From assembly GCF_002382885.1 (NCBI RefSeq), contig NZ_NWVL01000009.1, positions 62,001 through 126,000 on the forward strand: a DNA stretch of 64,000 nucleotides. Reading direction: 5' to 3'. Source of the stretch: Streptomyces sp. WZ.A104. GTDB taxonomy: Bacteria; Actinomycetota; Actinomycetes; Streptomycetales; Streptomycetaceae. Positions 47,286-56,160 of this stretch are shown here, piece after piece. Position 1 is the first letter of the stretch, and the number at the start of each line of letters is the position of its first letter. Under the pieces are notes generated by a model that saw nothing but the letters and a program-made list of their open reading frames with translations, did no database searches and was not told where the DNA came from. The position numbers and the translations under genes are program-made.

Positions 47286-47448
47286 GGCCACTCGCCCTGC
47301 CCGGCCCCCGGGACGGGCGGCCTCTCCTGTGCTGATCACCCGCGTCAGCCAAGCCGCTCCCGCCGACAAGCATCGTCGTTTTCAGGGTTTCTGCCACAAA
47401 CGAGTGCTGTATCAGCTAACAGGTGATGCGCCCGGTCCCACCTTGCTC

Positions 47449-48846
47449 TCAGCCGTCCTCTTCCTGCCCGCCCGCCGTCAGCATCCTCCTCAGCGTCCCG
47501 GGGGACATATCCGCCCACCGGGCCACCTCCTCCAACGGCACCCCGCCGTTCACCGCCGCCACCGCGGTCCGCTTCCAGGCCGCCTCGACCAGACCGGCAC
47601 TGCGACCGAGGCCCTGCAGCAGCTGCCGGGCGACCTCGGCGGTCGGCCCGCTCTGCACGCCGCGCAGCTGCAGCAACTGCTCCTCGGCACTGCCGATGAG
47701 ACTGCCGATCCGCATCCGCTGCTCGGCCGGCACCACCGCCCGCCACATCGTCCCCGAACCGGGTGCCTTCTTCTCCTTGCCCAGCACCCGCAACTGCCCC
47801 GCCATCGTCACCGGCTGATGCTCCCGGCGCAGCCACCAGGGGTCGTTGTCATATCCGGGAGGCCCACCGGCCCCACGGCGCAGCCGGATCACGCTGCCCA
47901 TCCACGCGATCAGCGGACCGCCATGGTCCGCCGCAGCCAACGGCCCCAGCCAACCCCGCCCCACCCGCTCACCGAGCCGACGGCAGAACAACCCGTCGAC
48001 GGACAGCACTCGCGGCTGCCCGGCACCGCTGTCCACCCACACCAGCTCGCCCATGCCCGGATCCAGCAACGCGTCGGCGACCGCCACTACCTCGGGAAAG
48101 ACGACCGCGTCCCGCCCCACGATCCGCCACCACTCCAGATCACCCCCGGCATCACCGCCCGCGACCTGAAGCAACCGCCGCGGCCAGACCTTCTCCCGCT
48201 CCCAATGCAGGGCCTGCTCCCACCACCGGGCCACCACCGCGTGCGCCAGCGCGAACACCCTCTCCGGCTCGGCCCCCGCCCGCACCGCCCGCCGCGCCAC
48301 CCCCGCCCACCGCCGCTGCGCCGCGACCACCTCCGGCAGACGCCGCACGTCCAGATGCTCGTGAGGCTGGTCGGCGTCCGCGTCCAGGAGCCACTGCCCG
48401 TGCCGGACACACACACGGTTCCACCGCGGGGCGTACAGCACCGCCCGCCCAGCCGTCCCCGTACGCCGGGCCGTGCACAGACGACAGCCGAACGCGACCG
48501 GCCCGGCAACCGCACCACCGATCCGCCACGCCGCCACCGGCTCCCCGGCATCCGCGGCCGGCAGCCTGGCATCCTCCCGCCCCCAGGACGGCAACGCCCG
48601 CGCCAGCACACCGTCCTCGACGCCGCACAGGCCTGCCAGGAGCTGCCGCCCCGCCGTGTTTAACAGCACCTCGGCGTCTGCCCGCGCGCCCCCTCCGTCG
48701 TGCCGAGGCTGGTGGCTGCGCCACTTCCAGCAGGACCGCAACGCCGTCGCTTCGAGCCCGTAGCGGCCGGCGATGCGGCAGATCAGCGACGACGTCGTCT
48801 CTCCGTGCAGGGGAGCGGTATGTAGGAGGCCGGGAGGAAGGATCAC
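47449..48846 (-). CDS. tniQ: TniQ target-selection protein
   Basis: A 465-residue TniQ protein: it begins LPPGLLHTAPLHGETTSSLI, then CRIAGRYGLEA, the standard N-terminal motif. A zinc finger follows (CRLCTARR ... VCVRHGQWL) and the C-terminus is helix-turn-helix-like (GVPLEEVARWADMSPGTLRR). In Tn7-like systems TniQ links target recognition to TnsC. The GTG at 48846 fits the family start; a GTG at 48882 gives 12 more residues but has no ribosome site. It is transcribed toward the tnsABC genes, with a 163-bp gap that may contain a terminus-like motif. Confidence 0.9.
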   Translation of the reverse strand: MILPPGLLHTAPLHGETTSSLICRIAGRYGLEATALRSCWKWRSHQPRHDGGGARADAEVLLNTAGRQLLAGLCGVEDGVLARALPSWGREDARLPAADAGEPVAAWRIGGAVAGPVAFGCRLCTARRTGTAGRAVLYAPRWNRVCVRHGQWLLDADADQPHEHLDVRRLPEVVAAQRRWAGVARRAVRAGAEPERVFALAHAVVARWWEQALHWEREKVWPRRLLQVAGGDAGGDLEWWRIVGRDAVVFPEVVAVADALLDPGMGELVWVDSGAGQPRVLSVDGLFCRRLGERVGRGWLGPLAAADHGGPLIAWMGSVIRLRRGAGGPPGYDNDPWWLRREHQPVTMAGQLRVLGKEKKAPGSGTMWRAVVPAEQRMRIGSLIGSAEEQLLQLRGVQSGPTAEVARQLLQGLGRSAGLVEAAWKRTAVAAVNGGVPLEEVARWADMSPGTLRRMLTAGGQEEDG

Positions 48847-48977
48847 TCCACCACGGTCTCGTGCTTGCCGCCCGGGGCGCACGTTTTCACAGATGTGCAG
48901 CAGACGAAGCGAAACCGGATCCGCCGGGGGCTGCAGCAGACCCGGGTGATTAGTCCGGCGGACGCCTGGGCGCGCGC

Positions 48978-49004
48978 TTGACGTCCGTCACCCAAATGGG
49001 TGAC
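48978..49004 (+). promoter_or_regulatory. Cargo operon promoter with a perfect 18-bp palindrome
   Basis: TTGACG (48978-48983) is followed by GTCACCCAAATGGGTGAC (48987-49004), an unbroken palindrome just downstream of a -35-like hexamer. A repressor or anti-toxin bound here would block the helicase-DarT-ARH operon. Confidence 0.5.
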
Positions 49005-49128
49005 TGATGGTGTCACTGTCCGAGTTTGTGCGACAGACTGCCTGTCCGATCCTCAACCCGGCCAGCAGCGTGTGCTTCTAACATGGCATCAGGTGTGGGG
49101 AAGCGATTCTTGGGGAGGGACCGCGCTG

Positions 49129-50523
49129 ATGAAGGTTCTCAGGCCGAAGCAGCCGACGAGCGAGCAACTCACGGTGATCAACAATCACAAGCCAGGGGTG
49201 TTCGTCGTACGGGGTGCCGCAGGCAGCGGCAAGACCACGACCGCCCTCTACCGGCTGAAGTTCACCGTCGGTTTCTGGCAGCGGCGTCGTCGTGACGGTT
49301 TCATCAGCGGCCCCGTCCGTGTCCTAGTTCTCACGTACAACCGGACGTTGCGCGGCTACATCGAGGAACTCACCCGGGAACAGCTCAAGGGCAATGACGT
49401 CGAGCTGACGATCTCCACATTCGCAAAGTGGGCCACCGACCGCGTGGCCTATGAGCGGATCCTCCAGGACCGGGAGAGCAGTCGGAAGCTGGAGGTTCTA
49501 GCCGAGCCTCTGCCGTTGCCCGCCGACTTCGTGCGTTCCGAGGTGGACTATGTCCTGGGCCGCTTCATGCCCGACCGCCTGGACGAGTACATCGAGTGCG
49601 AACGTCAGGGTCGTGGCCGCTCTCCGCGGATGCCGGCCCCGCTGCGACGTCGGCTGCTGGAAGAAGTGATCCACCCCTTCCAGGAGTGGAAGAAGCAGCA
49701 GCAGGCCTGGGACTGGTCCGACCTGGCGAATGCCATGGCGGCCAAGCGCGCCGACGACCCCTACCACGTGGTCGTGGTCGACGAAGCTCAGGACTTCTCC
49801 GCCAACCAGGTCCGGGCCGTACTCAACCACCTCACCGACGAATACACACTCACCTTCGTCCTCGACGCTGCTCAGCGCATCTATCCGCAGCGCTTCACCT
49901 GGAGCGAAGTCGGCCTGAGCGTGGGCTCGCACAACAGCAAGCTGTTGTCCAAAAACTTCCGCAACACTCGGCAGATCGCCGCCTTCGCCGCCCCGCTGCT
50001 CGAAGACGTAGAGACAACGGACGACGCCGCGATCCCCGATCTGACCTCCTGCAAAGAGGAGGGCGACAAGCCCTTGCTGGTCCAGGGCACCTTCAGCCAG
50101 CAGATGGACCATGTTGTGCAGTTTCTCAACGGCCTTGGACCTGACAACGACGAATCCGTCGCCATCCTCCATGCCAAGGGCTGGTTCGGCGAGGTCAAGA
50201 ACCGTTTGAACGCCGCCGGACTGGCCTACGTCGAACTCACCCGCAACGCCGAGTGGCCGACGGGGCCGGTGAACGTTGCACTGTCGACCATGCACTCTGC
50301 CAAGGGGCTGGAGTTCGACCACGTGATCATCGTCGGTCTCAACAGCGAAGTCATGCCCCACGCCACCGAACCCGGCGACAGCGAACGAGACGCCCACCTG
50401 CGCTTGCTGGCCATGTCCGCCGGACGCGCCCGCAAGACGTTGACCATCACCTACAAGCCATCCGAGGCAAGCGACCTCATCGCTTGCATGGACCCGGACA
50501 CCTACGAGGTGAAGGCCGTATGA
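49129..50523 (+). CDS. SF1 (UvrD/Rep-like) DNA helicase/ATPase, compact
   Basis: A 464-residue superfamily 1 helicase: Walker A RGAAGSGKTTTA (28-39), VLVLTYNRTLRGYI, motif II VVVDEAQDFS (about 214-223), a GNFRNT-like KNFRNTRQIA and motif V/VI region STMHSAKGLEFDHVIIVG then SAGRARKTL. It is shorter than UvrD (about 700 aa), lacking the 1B/2B insertions. GGGAGG lies about 10 bases before the ATG. Its stop overlaps the DarT-like start (ATGA), so it is an obligatory partner. Probably a sensor or accessory of the ADP-ribosylation pair. Confidence 0.9.
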   Translation: MKVLRPKQPTSEQLTVINNHKPGVFVVRGAAGSGKTTTALYRLKFTVGFWQRRRRDGFISGPVRVLVLTYNRTLRGYIEELTREQLKGNDVELTISTFAKWATDRVAYERILQDRESSRKLEVLAEPLPLPADFVRSEVDYVLGRFMPDRLDEYIECERQGRGRSPRMPAPLRRRLLEEVIHPFQEWKKQQQAWDWSDLANAMAAKRADDPYHVVVVDEAQDFSANQVRAVLNHLTDEYTLTFVLDAAQRIYPQRFTWSEVGLSVGSHNSKLLSKNFRNTRQIAAFAAPLLEDVETTDDAAIPDLTSCKEEGDKPLLVQGTFSQQMDHVVQFLNGLGPDNDESVAILHAKGWFGEVKNRLNAAGLAYVELTRNAEWPTGPVNVALSTMHSAKGLEFDHVIIVGLNSEVMPHATEPGDSERDAHLRLLAMSAGRARKTLTITYKPSEASDLIACMDPDTYEVKAV

Positions 50524-51206
50524 CCGCGGCGGAGCCGATCCCGGCTATACCGGGTGGCCAAGGACAGGATCACGGCATCAGCGTCCTCGTCCAGGAGCGC
50601 AAGATCAGGGAGGTCGTTCACTTCACGACAAACAGGGGTTTGCTGGGCATGCTTCTGCAACGAAAATGCAAGGCGCGGGCGCTTCTGTCCACAGATGAGT
50701 ACCTAGAGAGCATTTATCACGAGAACGCCAAGTGGCGCCGCGAAGACCCGAAATACTGGCGGTACGTGAACCTCAGCATCAGCGAACCCAACCACAGCTT
50801 CCTACGGACCAGCAGCCAGAAGTGGTGGGCCAACGAAGATCTCTTCTGGGCAGTCCTCAGCTTCGATCCCGTCATCATGACGCACCCAGGCGTCCTGTTC
50901 TCACCAAGCAACATGGGATACGAAGGCATCACGCCAGTGGAAGGACTGCCTGGGGCCGAAGCTCTCTTCGCCGACCGCGTCCCCTATGGCTTCGGCAAGA
51001 ACACGCCGCCACGTGGCAACCGCGAGCCTCACCTGCCCACGAACCCTCAAGCCGAGGTGCTCTACCCGCAGGCCGTCTCCACCCGATACCTGCAACGCAT
51101 TTTCGTCCTCACTGACGAGGACGCAGCGAAGGCTGAGGCCATTGTCAGTGTCAGCGGACATGATGAGGTCGACATCATCGTCGACCAGGTCACGTTCGGC
51201 AGGTAA
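50520..51206 (+). CDS. DarT-like ADP-ribosyltransferase (toxin)
   Basis: A 228-residue protein with a DarT/DUF4433-like plan: an N-terminal VVHFTTNRGLLGML with His34, RYVNLSIS (81-88) and a C-terminal PQAEVLYPQAVSTRYLQRIF whose Glu179 sits where DarT has its catalytic Glu (QAExL). Known DarT enzymes attach ADP-ribose from NAD+ to a base in DNA. The first ~25 residues are extra. It is coupled to the helicase by ATGA and followed nine bases later by a DraG-type hydrolase that would remove the modification. Recognition is by motif and remote; a search is needed to confirm. Confidence 0.72.
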   Translation: MTAAEPIPAIPGGQGQDHGISVLVQERKIREVVHFTTNRGLLGMLLQRKCKARALLSTDEYLESIYHENAKWRREDPKYWRYVNLSISEPNHSFLRTSSQKWWANEDLFWAVLSFDPVIMTHPGVLFSPSNMGYEGITPVEGLPGAEALFADRVPYGFGKNTPPRGNREPHLPTNPQAEVLYPQAVSTRYLQRIFVLTDEDAAKAEAIVSVSGHDEVDIIVDQVTFGR

Positions 51207-51214
51207 GGACTACG

Positions 51215-52897
51215 GTGAGCGCCATGCAATGGGAGGCAGTACGCGCCTCGGCCCAGTGGGCTGCGTACGGAGACGCACTCGGCTTTATCACCGAACTGAC
51301 CGATGCCGCTGGTGTACGCCGCCGCATCGGACAGGACGAGGTCACCACCACCGTTCCCTGGAAGAGACGCATCGGAGGACGCTACGGGCGCGACATGCCC
51401 CTTCCGGCAGGCGCGTATTCCGACGACACCCAGCTGCGCCTGGCCACCTCACGTGCCATCCGCGGGGACGGGGAGTTCGATGCCGAGGCGTTCGCGAAGA
51501 TTGAAGTCGTTGCCTGGCAGGCTTATGCCCTTGGCGCCGGCCGCGGGACCAAAGCGGCAGCCACCGGTTTGATGCGGGTCGAGGCCAAGTGGTCGCAGAA
51601 CATTTTCGCCACCAAAGCCGCCCGATACGTCGACATCGGCGGCAACGGGGCAGCCATGCGTATCCAGCCCCACGTCTGGTCCGCGCGGGACCTCGCCAAC
51701 TGGGACAGCATCACCCGCGACGTCGTGCGCAACGCAGTCAGCACCCACGGGCACCCGCGAGGCATTCTCGGCGCAGTCCTGCACGCTGTCCTGCTGGCCC
51801 ACACCCTGGACACCAAAGAGATCCCCGGACCCAAGCAGTGGCGCCCCGCGGTCGACTGGCTGGAGCAGGTACCGGACGTCATTGCAAAGGACGACGAACT
51901 CGCGTACCTCTGGCTGCCTACCTGGACCGACGCCGCTGGCATCGACTTTGCGTCAGCTGCCGTCACTGTCGCGGACGAATGTCGCACAGCCTTCGAAGCT
52001 GTCGACGCCGCAGCACCTCTTACCGCAGAGGCATACGCGGCCCTGGTGGAGCGTCTGGGCGGCTTCGACGGTTCCACGCGCGGGTCAGGCACAGTCACCA
52101 CTGTGCTCGCTGCGGCGCTCGCCCACGCTCACGCCAGTTCCCCAGAAGTTGCGCTGCTCCTCGCCGCCAACACCCTCGGTTCGGACACAGACACCATCGC
52201 CACGATGGCCGGCGCTCTCCTCGGCGCTGTCACGGCAGCTCCTCCACCCGGTGCCGTACAAGACGCTGACACCATCGACCTCGAAGCACGCCGCATGTGG
52301 GATATCTCCCGAGGACGCGAAGCCGCCACGTTCGCCTATCCAGACCTTCTACGGTGGAGTCCGCCCAAGGCAACGCTCGACCTCGTGGGCCACACGCCAA
52401 CGGGGCCAGCATTGGCCGGTCTGGGAGCCCTTACACCTGCGGACAAACCGACAGCAGGCAACCAGGCCACCTATGTGTGGGGCGCTTTGCCTTTCGGTCA
52501 AAGCGTCCTTGTCCGCGCAAGGCCGGACCTCAGGCCACTGGATGAGAACCTGCTCCCGGGGGACGTGCGACCACCGCGAGGCCGGCGGGCTGCAGACGTC
52601 CCGAGAGAGCAGCAACTCCTCTTCGAAGCTCCGGTACAGGCTGCTGTATCTGCCGATCAAAGGCCCGTCCTAGCCGGGACTGCACCTGGTGCGGTGAGCG
52701 AGCGTGCCCACCGGCAGGCACCACCGTCCATCGAGGAGATCGTTCAAGAGCTGGCGAGCAACGGGTTCAATCCCGAGCAGGTAGGCCGGGCGTTGCTTCT
52801 CCAGGTCCGAGGTGGCCGATACAGCGTCGAGAGGGCCGCTGCGTTCGCTGGACTCCTAGCTCGCGCTTACCACAGCGAACAGGAGCGCCCCCGCTGA
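51215..52897 (+). CDS. ADP-ribosylglycohydrolase (DraG/ARH family) with C-terminal extension
   Basis: Residues 1 to about 340 form the ARH fold: YGDALG (18-23), the metal-binding GAYSDDTQL (66-74) and the second metal motif LGSDTDTIATMAGALLG (about 315-335). All Asp ligands of the two-metal site are present. Known members remove ADP-ribose from proteins or DNA. A ~200-residue C-terminal region follows, ending in a small UBA/three-helix-like part (EEIVQELASNGFNPEQVG). AAGGA precedes the GTG. As the gene after the DarT-like toxin, it is the expected antidote, replacing the usual DarG macrodomain. Confidence 0.88.
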   Translation: MSAMQWEAVRASAQWAAYGDALGFITELTDAAGVRRRIGQDEVTTTVPWKRRIGGRYGRDMPLPAGAYSDDTQLRLATSRAIRGDGEFDAEAFAKIEVVAWQAYALGAGRGTKAAATGLMRVEAKWSQNIFATKAARYVDIGGNGAAMRIQPHVWSARDLANWDSITRDVVRNAVSTHGHPRGILGAVLHAVLLAHTLDTKEIPGPKQWRPAVDWLEQVPDVIAKDDELAYLWLPTWTDAAGIDFASAAVTVADECRTAFEAVDAAAPLTAEAYAALVERLGGFDGSTRGSGTVTTVLAAALAHAHASSPEVALLLAANTLGSDTDTIATMAGALLGAVTAAPPPGAVQDADTIDLEARRMWDISRGREAATFAYPDLLRWSPPKATLDLVGHTPTGPALAGLGALTPADKPTAGNQATYVWGALPFGQSVLVRARPDLRPLDENLLPGDVRPPRGRRAADVPREQQLLFEAPVQAAVSADQRPVLAGTAPGAVSERAHRQAPPSIEEIVQELASNGFNPEQVGRALLLQVRGGRYSVERAAAFAGLLARAYHSEQERPR

Positions 52898-52904
52898 ACG
52901 AGAG

Positions 52905-55736
52905 CTAGCTGCCCGCGCTGATGCCGATGTCGGACAAGAGCTGCTGCTGGCCAGGGTGCAGGAGCGGCCACGCCCGGCGCTGGGCGGTGATCCATCGTGT
53001 GGCGCGTGAGGTATCGGGGTGGGTGCGGGCGCGGTGGTAGGCGTATTGCCACCGCATCGGCCAGGGTGGGTTCCACCACGGGTCCAGGCTGGTCAGGACC
53101 CGGGCTTGAGGTGATGTTCCGGTTCTTTTACGGGCGCGTTGGCGGTGTTCGGCCAGCCAGCGTCCGATCGAGAACCCTTCGTGTTCCTCTCTCGAGCGTG
53201 TGGCGAGGTGCCCGTGCCGAGCCGTGTACGAGCGGGCATGGGCGACGTCGGTATCGAAGCGCGGGGTGGTGGTCAGCCGGCGGGAGTCACGCGGGCCGAT
53301 CCGCGCCCGGGCGGCGTCGCGGGTGATGCCGATAGCGGCGAGCAGATGTTGCTGGTCGGGGTGGAGGCTGGTGTAGAGGGTGCACTGGCGCTTGACCCAG
53401 ATACCCAGGGCGTCCTTCCCGACGGGAAGACCACCCACCGTGTCGCCTCCGCGGCCGGCACGTATGGCGTCGCGGGCGCGGTAGTAGTTGCGCTGCCAGT
53501 GCAGATGCCACGGCGGGTTCCACCATGGATCGATCGCGGCCAGTTGTCCGAGGTGCGGCGAGGCGGGCTCGCCTTGCCGGGCGCGTTGCTTGGCGCGGTT
53601 GCGCTGGCTGAACAGCCACATTCCGAGGGCGAAGCCGCTCTGCTGTGTATTCCGTGGAACGGCCAGGTGCCCATGGACGTCGGCCCAGGCCCGCGCGTGC
53701 TCCAGCGCCCTTTGGAATCCGGCACGGTGGTCGGGGCGCTGTCCGAGCCTGGCAACACCCAGCGGCCTCTGCTGCGCGACCGCAGAAAGGCATCCCACCG
53801 CTGGTGCACCTTCCTCATCACCTTGTGGGCCGCCTGGGGCTCGTACGGGGGCAACAGAGGCACTGGCCGTGGCGTCCGGTGCCTGGGCGATGGCCGTCTC
53901 AGGCGTCAGACCGAGCTGGTGCAGGAGATCGTGCTGGCCCGGCAGGAGGAGGTGGTAGCGGCGCTGCTGGATGCGCAGCCACTCCTGCGCCGACGTGTCC
54001 ATGAGCGCAAAGCCGTCCACCAACTCGCCCCCTACCTGCTGGAGCTGCTGGCACGCGTGCTCGTAGGAACGCTGCCAGGACAAGTGCCAGGGCGGCCGCC
54101 ACCACGGATCGATCCGCGCCAGAGCCTCGGCACGGCCGGGCGACAGCACTCCGCGCCCCATCTGGCTACGCCTGTCGGAAAGCCACCTGCCCAGTGGGTA
54201 GTCCTCCTGCACGGTGCTGCCACGGACTCCCGCCAGGCTTCCGTGCTCCAGGGCCCATGCCCGGGCATGGGCGAGGGCCTCCTGCTCCCCGGCGCGCTGA
54301 CTGCGACGCCGGGGCCGGGCATCCTGAGCCGCCGCGGCATCGATGCCCAGCTGGGCAAGGAGCCGTTGCTGCTCAGGATGCAGATCCGGATACCTGGTGC
54401 ACTGCAAGTACAGCCACTCGCCCAGGCTCAGGCCGGTACCGGGAAATCCTCCCTGCGCATCCATCGGGCCCTGTTCCGCGACGTGGCACCTGGCCTCGTG
54501 GTAGGTGCGCTGCCACAGGGTCGGCCATGGCGTGTTCCAGTACGGGTCCAGTGCCCGCAGCGCGGTGCTGCGCCAGGCAGGCATCCCCAGATGAAGCATG
54601 CGCTGGTTGGTCATCCACGCCCCCAGAGGAAAGCCGTCCTGGAGCGTGTCCGCCCGTGTGGCCAGATGCCCCCGCTCAGCCGCGTAGGCCCGGGCACGAG
54701 TCAGGCCCGCTTGGAAGGCATCGTCGGCCTGACGGCTGTGCCCGCGCCGCCGCTTGGGGAGCGGAGCCCCTGCGGCTTCACCGCCGCCCGCCTCCTGCAG
54801 GCGCTCGGCGAGCTCGTCAGCCAAGGGACGAGGCCGGTGCGCAGGATGGACCTTCCACAGCAACCGCTGCCCGTCGCCATCGGGCGCTTCCTCCGCCTTG
54901 CTGCACTGGTGCGCCCAGGCGAACAACGGTCCGTCCATACACGATGCCAGGCGATCAACGAGCCAAGGCCGCCACAGACAGCACGCCAGCTCACTGACGA
55001 GCACGGGGAGGTCACCCAGACAGAAAAGGAGGTGGCCGCGCAGGCCGCGTACCTGGGTTGCGATACGGTGCCTCATCGTCTGGTCTACCAACACCTTGGC
55101 AACGGCAACCGTCTCCGGATAGGTAACCAAGCCCCGTGCCAGGACCCGCCACCGCCCGGGCTCCTCGCCCTCGGGAACCGTCGCACACAGCCTCGCCGGC
55201 CACAGAGTTTCCTCCGGCCACTGCTGGGCCCACCACCAGGCTGTGACCGCCTCCGCGACCTCGAACGCCGAACCAGCGACGGGGGAGCGGCGCAGCAGCC
55301 TCCGGTGATCCTCCTGCGCCTGGACCACCTCCGGGCATCCAGCCAGCCCGACGACACAACCCCCGCTGCCAGGCACGCTCATCAACCAGTACCGGTGGCG
55401 TGGGCAGACTCGCTGGTGCGCCGCCAGGTACACCCGGGCTGGTGCAACACGACCGGTCCGCGCAGCTACACAGCCCGGGCACGCCGGACCCCAGGCAGCG
55501 ACCGTCTCCACCCCGTTGTGGAGCCGCGCCGTCGGCCTCTCCTGTGAGGGGCCCAGCGGCTCCTCCCGCGTCCAAGCCGGCAACGCGCGGCGTAAGCCCA
55601 CCTGCGGCACGCGACACAGCGCCGAGACCCGGTCCCGGGCCGCGGCGTTCAAGAACACCTCACTGTCGCCCTGCAGAGCCCCGACGACGCCTTGGCGGCC
55701 AGCCACTTCGGTAACCGACGACAGCAGACTCCGCAC
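52905..55736 (-). CDS. TniQ-like protein fused to four helicase-associated-domain repeats
   Basis: About the first 300 residues are TniQ-like: a zinc finger CPGCVAART ... VCPRHRYWLM and segments parallel to the tniQ gene at 47449. The GTG start misses the family N-terminal motif; the same frame upstream encodes ETTYLGRIADRYGLT without a usable start codon, so the 5' end may be truncated. From about residue 330 to the end come four repeats of ~135 residues, each HAR(A/S)(Y/W)(A/T)..(H)GHLA ... (F/Y)(P/A/S)(L/I)G.W ... LDP(W/Y)WN.PW ... LHP.QQ.LL..(L/I)GI, matching the helicase-associated (HA) domain. HA repeats bind DNA. The fusion suggests a target-recognition arm. Confidence 0.8.
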   Translation of the reverse strand: MRSLLSSVTEVAGRQGVVGALQGDSEVFLNAAARDRVSALCRVPQVGLRRALPAWTREEPLGPSQERPTARLHNGVETVAAWGPACPGCVAARTGRVAPARVYLAAHQRVCPRHRYWLMSVPGSGGCVVGLAGCPEVVQAQEDHRRLLRRSPVAGSAFEVAEAVTAWWWAQQWPEETLWPARLCATVPEGEEPGRWRVLARGLVTYPETVAVAKVLVDQTMRHRIATQVRGLRGHLLFCLGDLPVLVSELACCLWRPWLVDRLASCMDGPLFAWAHQCSKAEEAPDGDGQRLLWKVHPAHRPRPLADELAERLQEAGGGEAAGAPLPKRRRGHSRQADDAFQAGLTRARAYAAERGHLATRADTLQDGFPLGAWMTNQRMLHLGMPAWRSTALRALDPYWNTPWPTLWQRTYHEARCHVAEQGPMDAQGGFPGTGLSLGEWLYLQCTRYPDLHPEQQRLLAQLGIDAAAAQDARPRRRSQRAGEQEALAHARAWALEHGSLAGVRGSTVQEDYPLGRWLSDRRSQMGRGVLSPGRAEALARIDPWWRPPWHLSWQRSYEHACQQLQQVGGELVDGFALMDTSAQEWLRIQQRRYHLLLPGQHDLLHQLGLTPETAIAQAPDATASASVAPVRAPGGPQGDEEGAPAVGCLSAVAQQRPLGVARLGQRPDHRAGFQRALEHARAWADVHGHLAVPRNTQQSGFALGMWLFSQRNRAKQRARQGEPASPHLGQLAAIDPWWNPPWHLHWQRNYYRARDAIRAGRGGDTVGGLPVGKDALGIWVKRQCTLYTSLHPDQQHLLAAIGITRDAARARIGPRDSRRLTTTPRFDTDVAHARSYTARHGHLATRSREEHEGFSIGRWLAEHRQRARKRTGTSPQARVLTSLDPWWNPPWPMRWQYAYHRARTHPDTSRATRWITAQRRAWPLLHPGQQQLLSDIGISAGS

Positions 55737-56160
55737 TGTCAGGCCGTACCTGTCCGCGATCCGCCCCAGGTATGTCGTCTCAGTTGTGTTGCAGCCTGAT
55801 GGTCTTCTAGTAGGTCTCTGACCTGTGATGCTGCAAGGAGTGAGAATGCGATCAAGTGAGATCTAACCGGCCAAAAAGTGCTTTGAACTGCCAGGATGTA
55901 AAGATTGAGACCAGCCTGCAACCCCATTGAGAGGGCTGGAAGTAGGGGAGGAGATCGGGTGTGCTGTGATCATATCCGGGGGCCCCTGGGTGGGAGACGC
56001 CAGGTTCCTCCTTGTTTGGGTAGTTGGCTGCGCCGAGCCCGGGTCGACGGCCGCTGGGTTCGTTGGGCCTGGGGGCTGGAGCCCGTGGCGGGGGGAAATC
56101 GGGGGTGATGCGGCGGCCCGCCCGGCAGAGTCGGGTGATCGACACGCCCTTGGGGGAGCT
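55737..56160. other. Gap upstream of the TniQ-HA gene, possible element junction
   Basis: Contains the truncated TniQ 5' frame, an inverted near-repeat (GTTGCAGCCTGATGG near 55788 versus GACCTGTGATGCTGCAAG near 55820) and a small hairpin (CCAGCC...GGGCTGG, about 55911-55939). No gene was seen before the ATG at 56161. Confidence 0.4.

Noticed and set aside
53000..54700. Repeated sequence that could suggest a CRISPR-like array
   Set aside because: The period is about 400 bp and in frame; it encodes protein repeats, not direct repeats with spacers.
53139..55547. 802-residue plus-strand frame
   Set aside because: Antisense to the TniQ-HA repeat gene; no recognisable content.
55788..55840. Inverted near-repeat considered as the right transposon end
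   Set aside because: It does not match the TGTT repeats near 43165 and no target duplication was found, so it was not called as an end.
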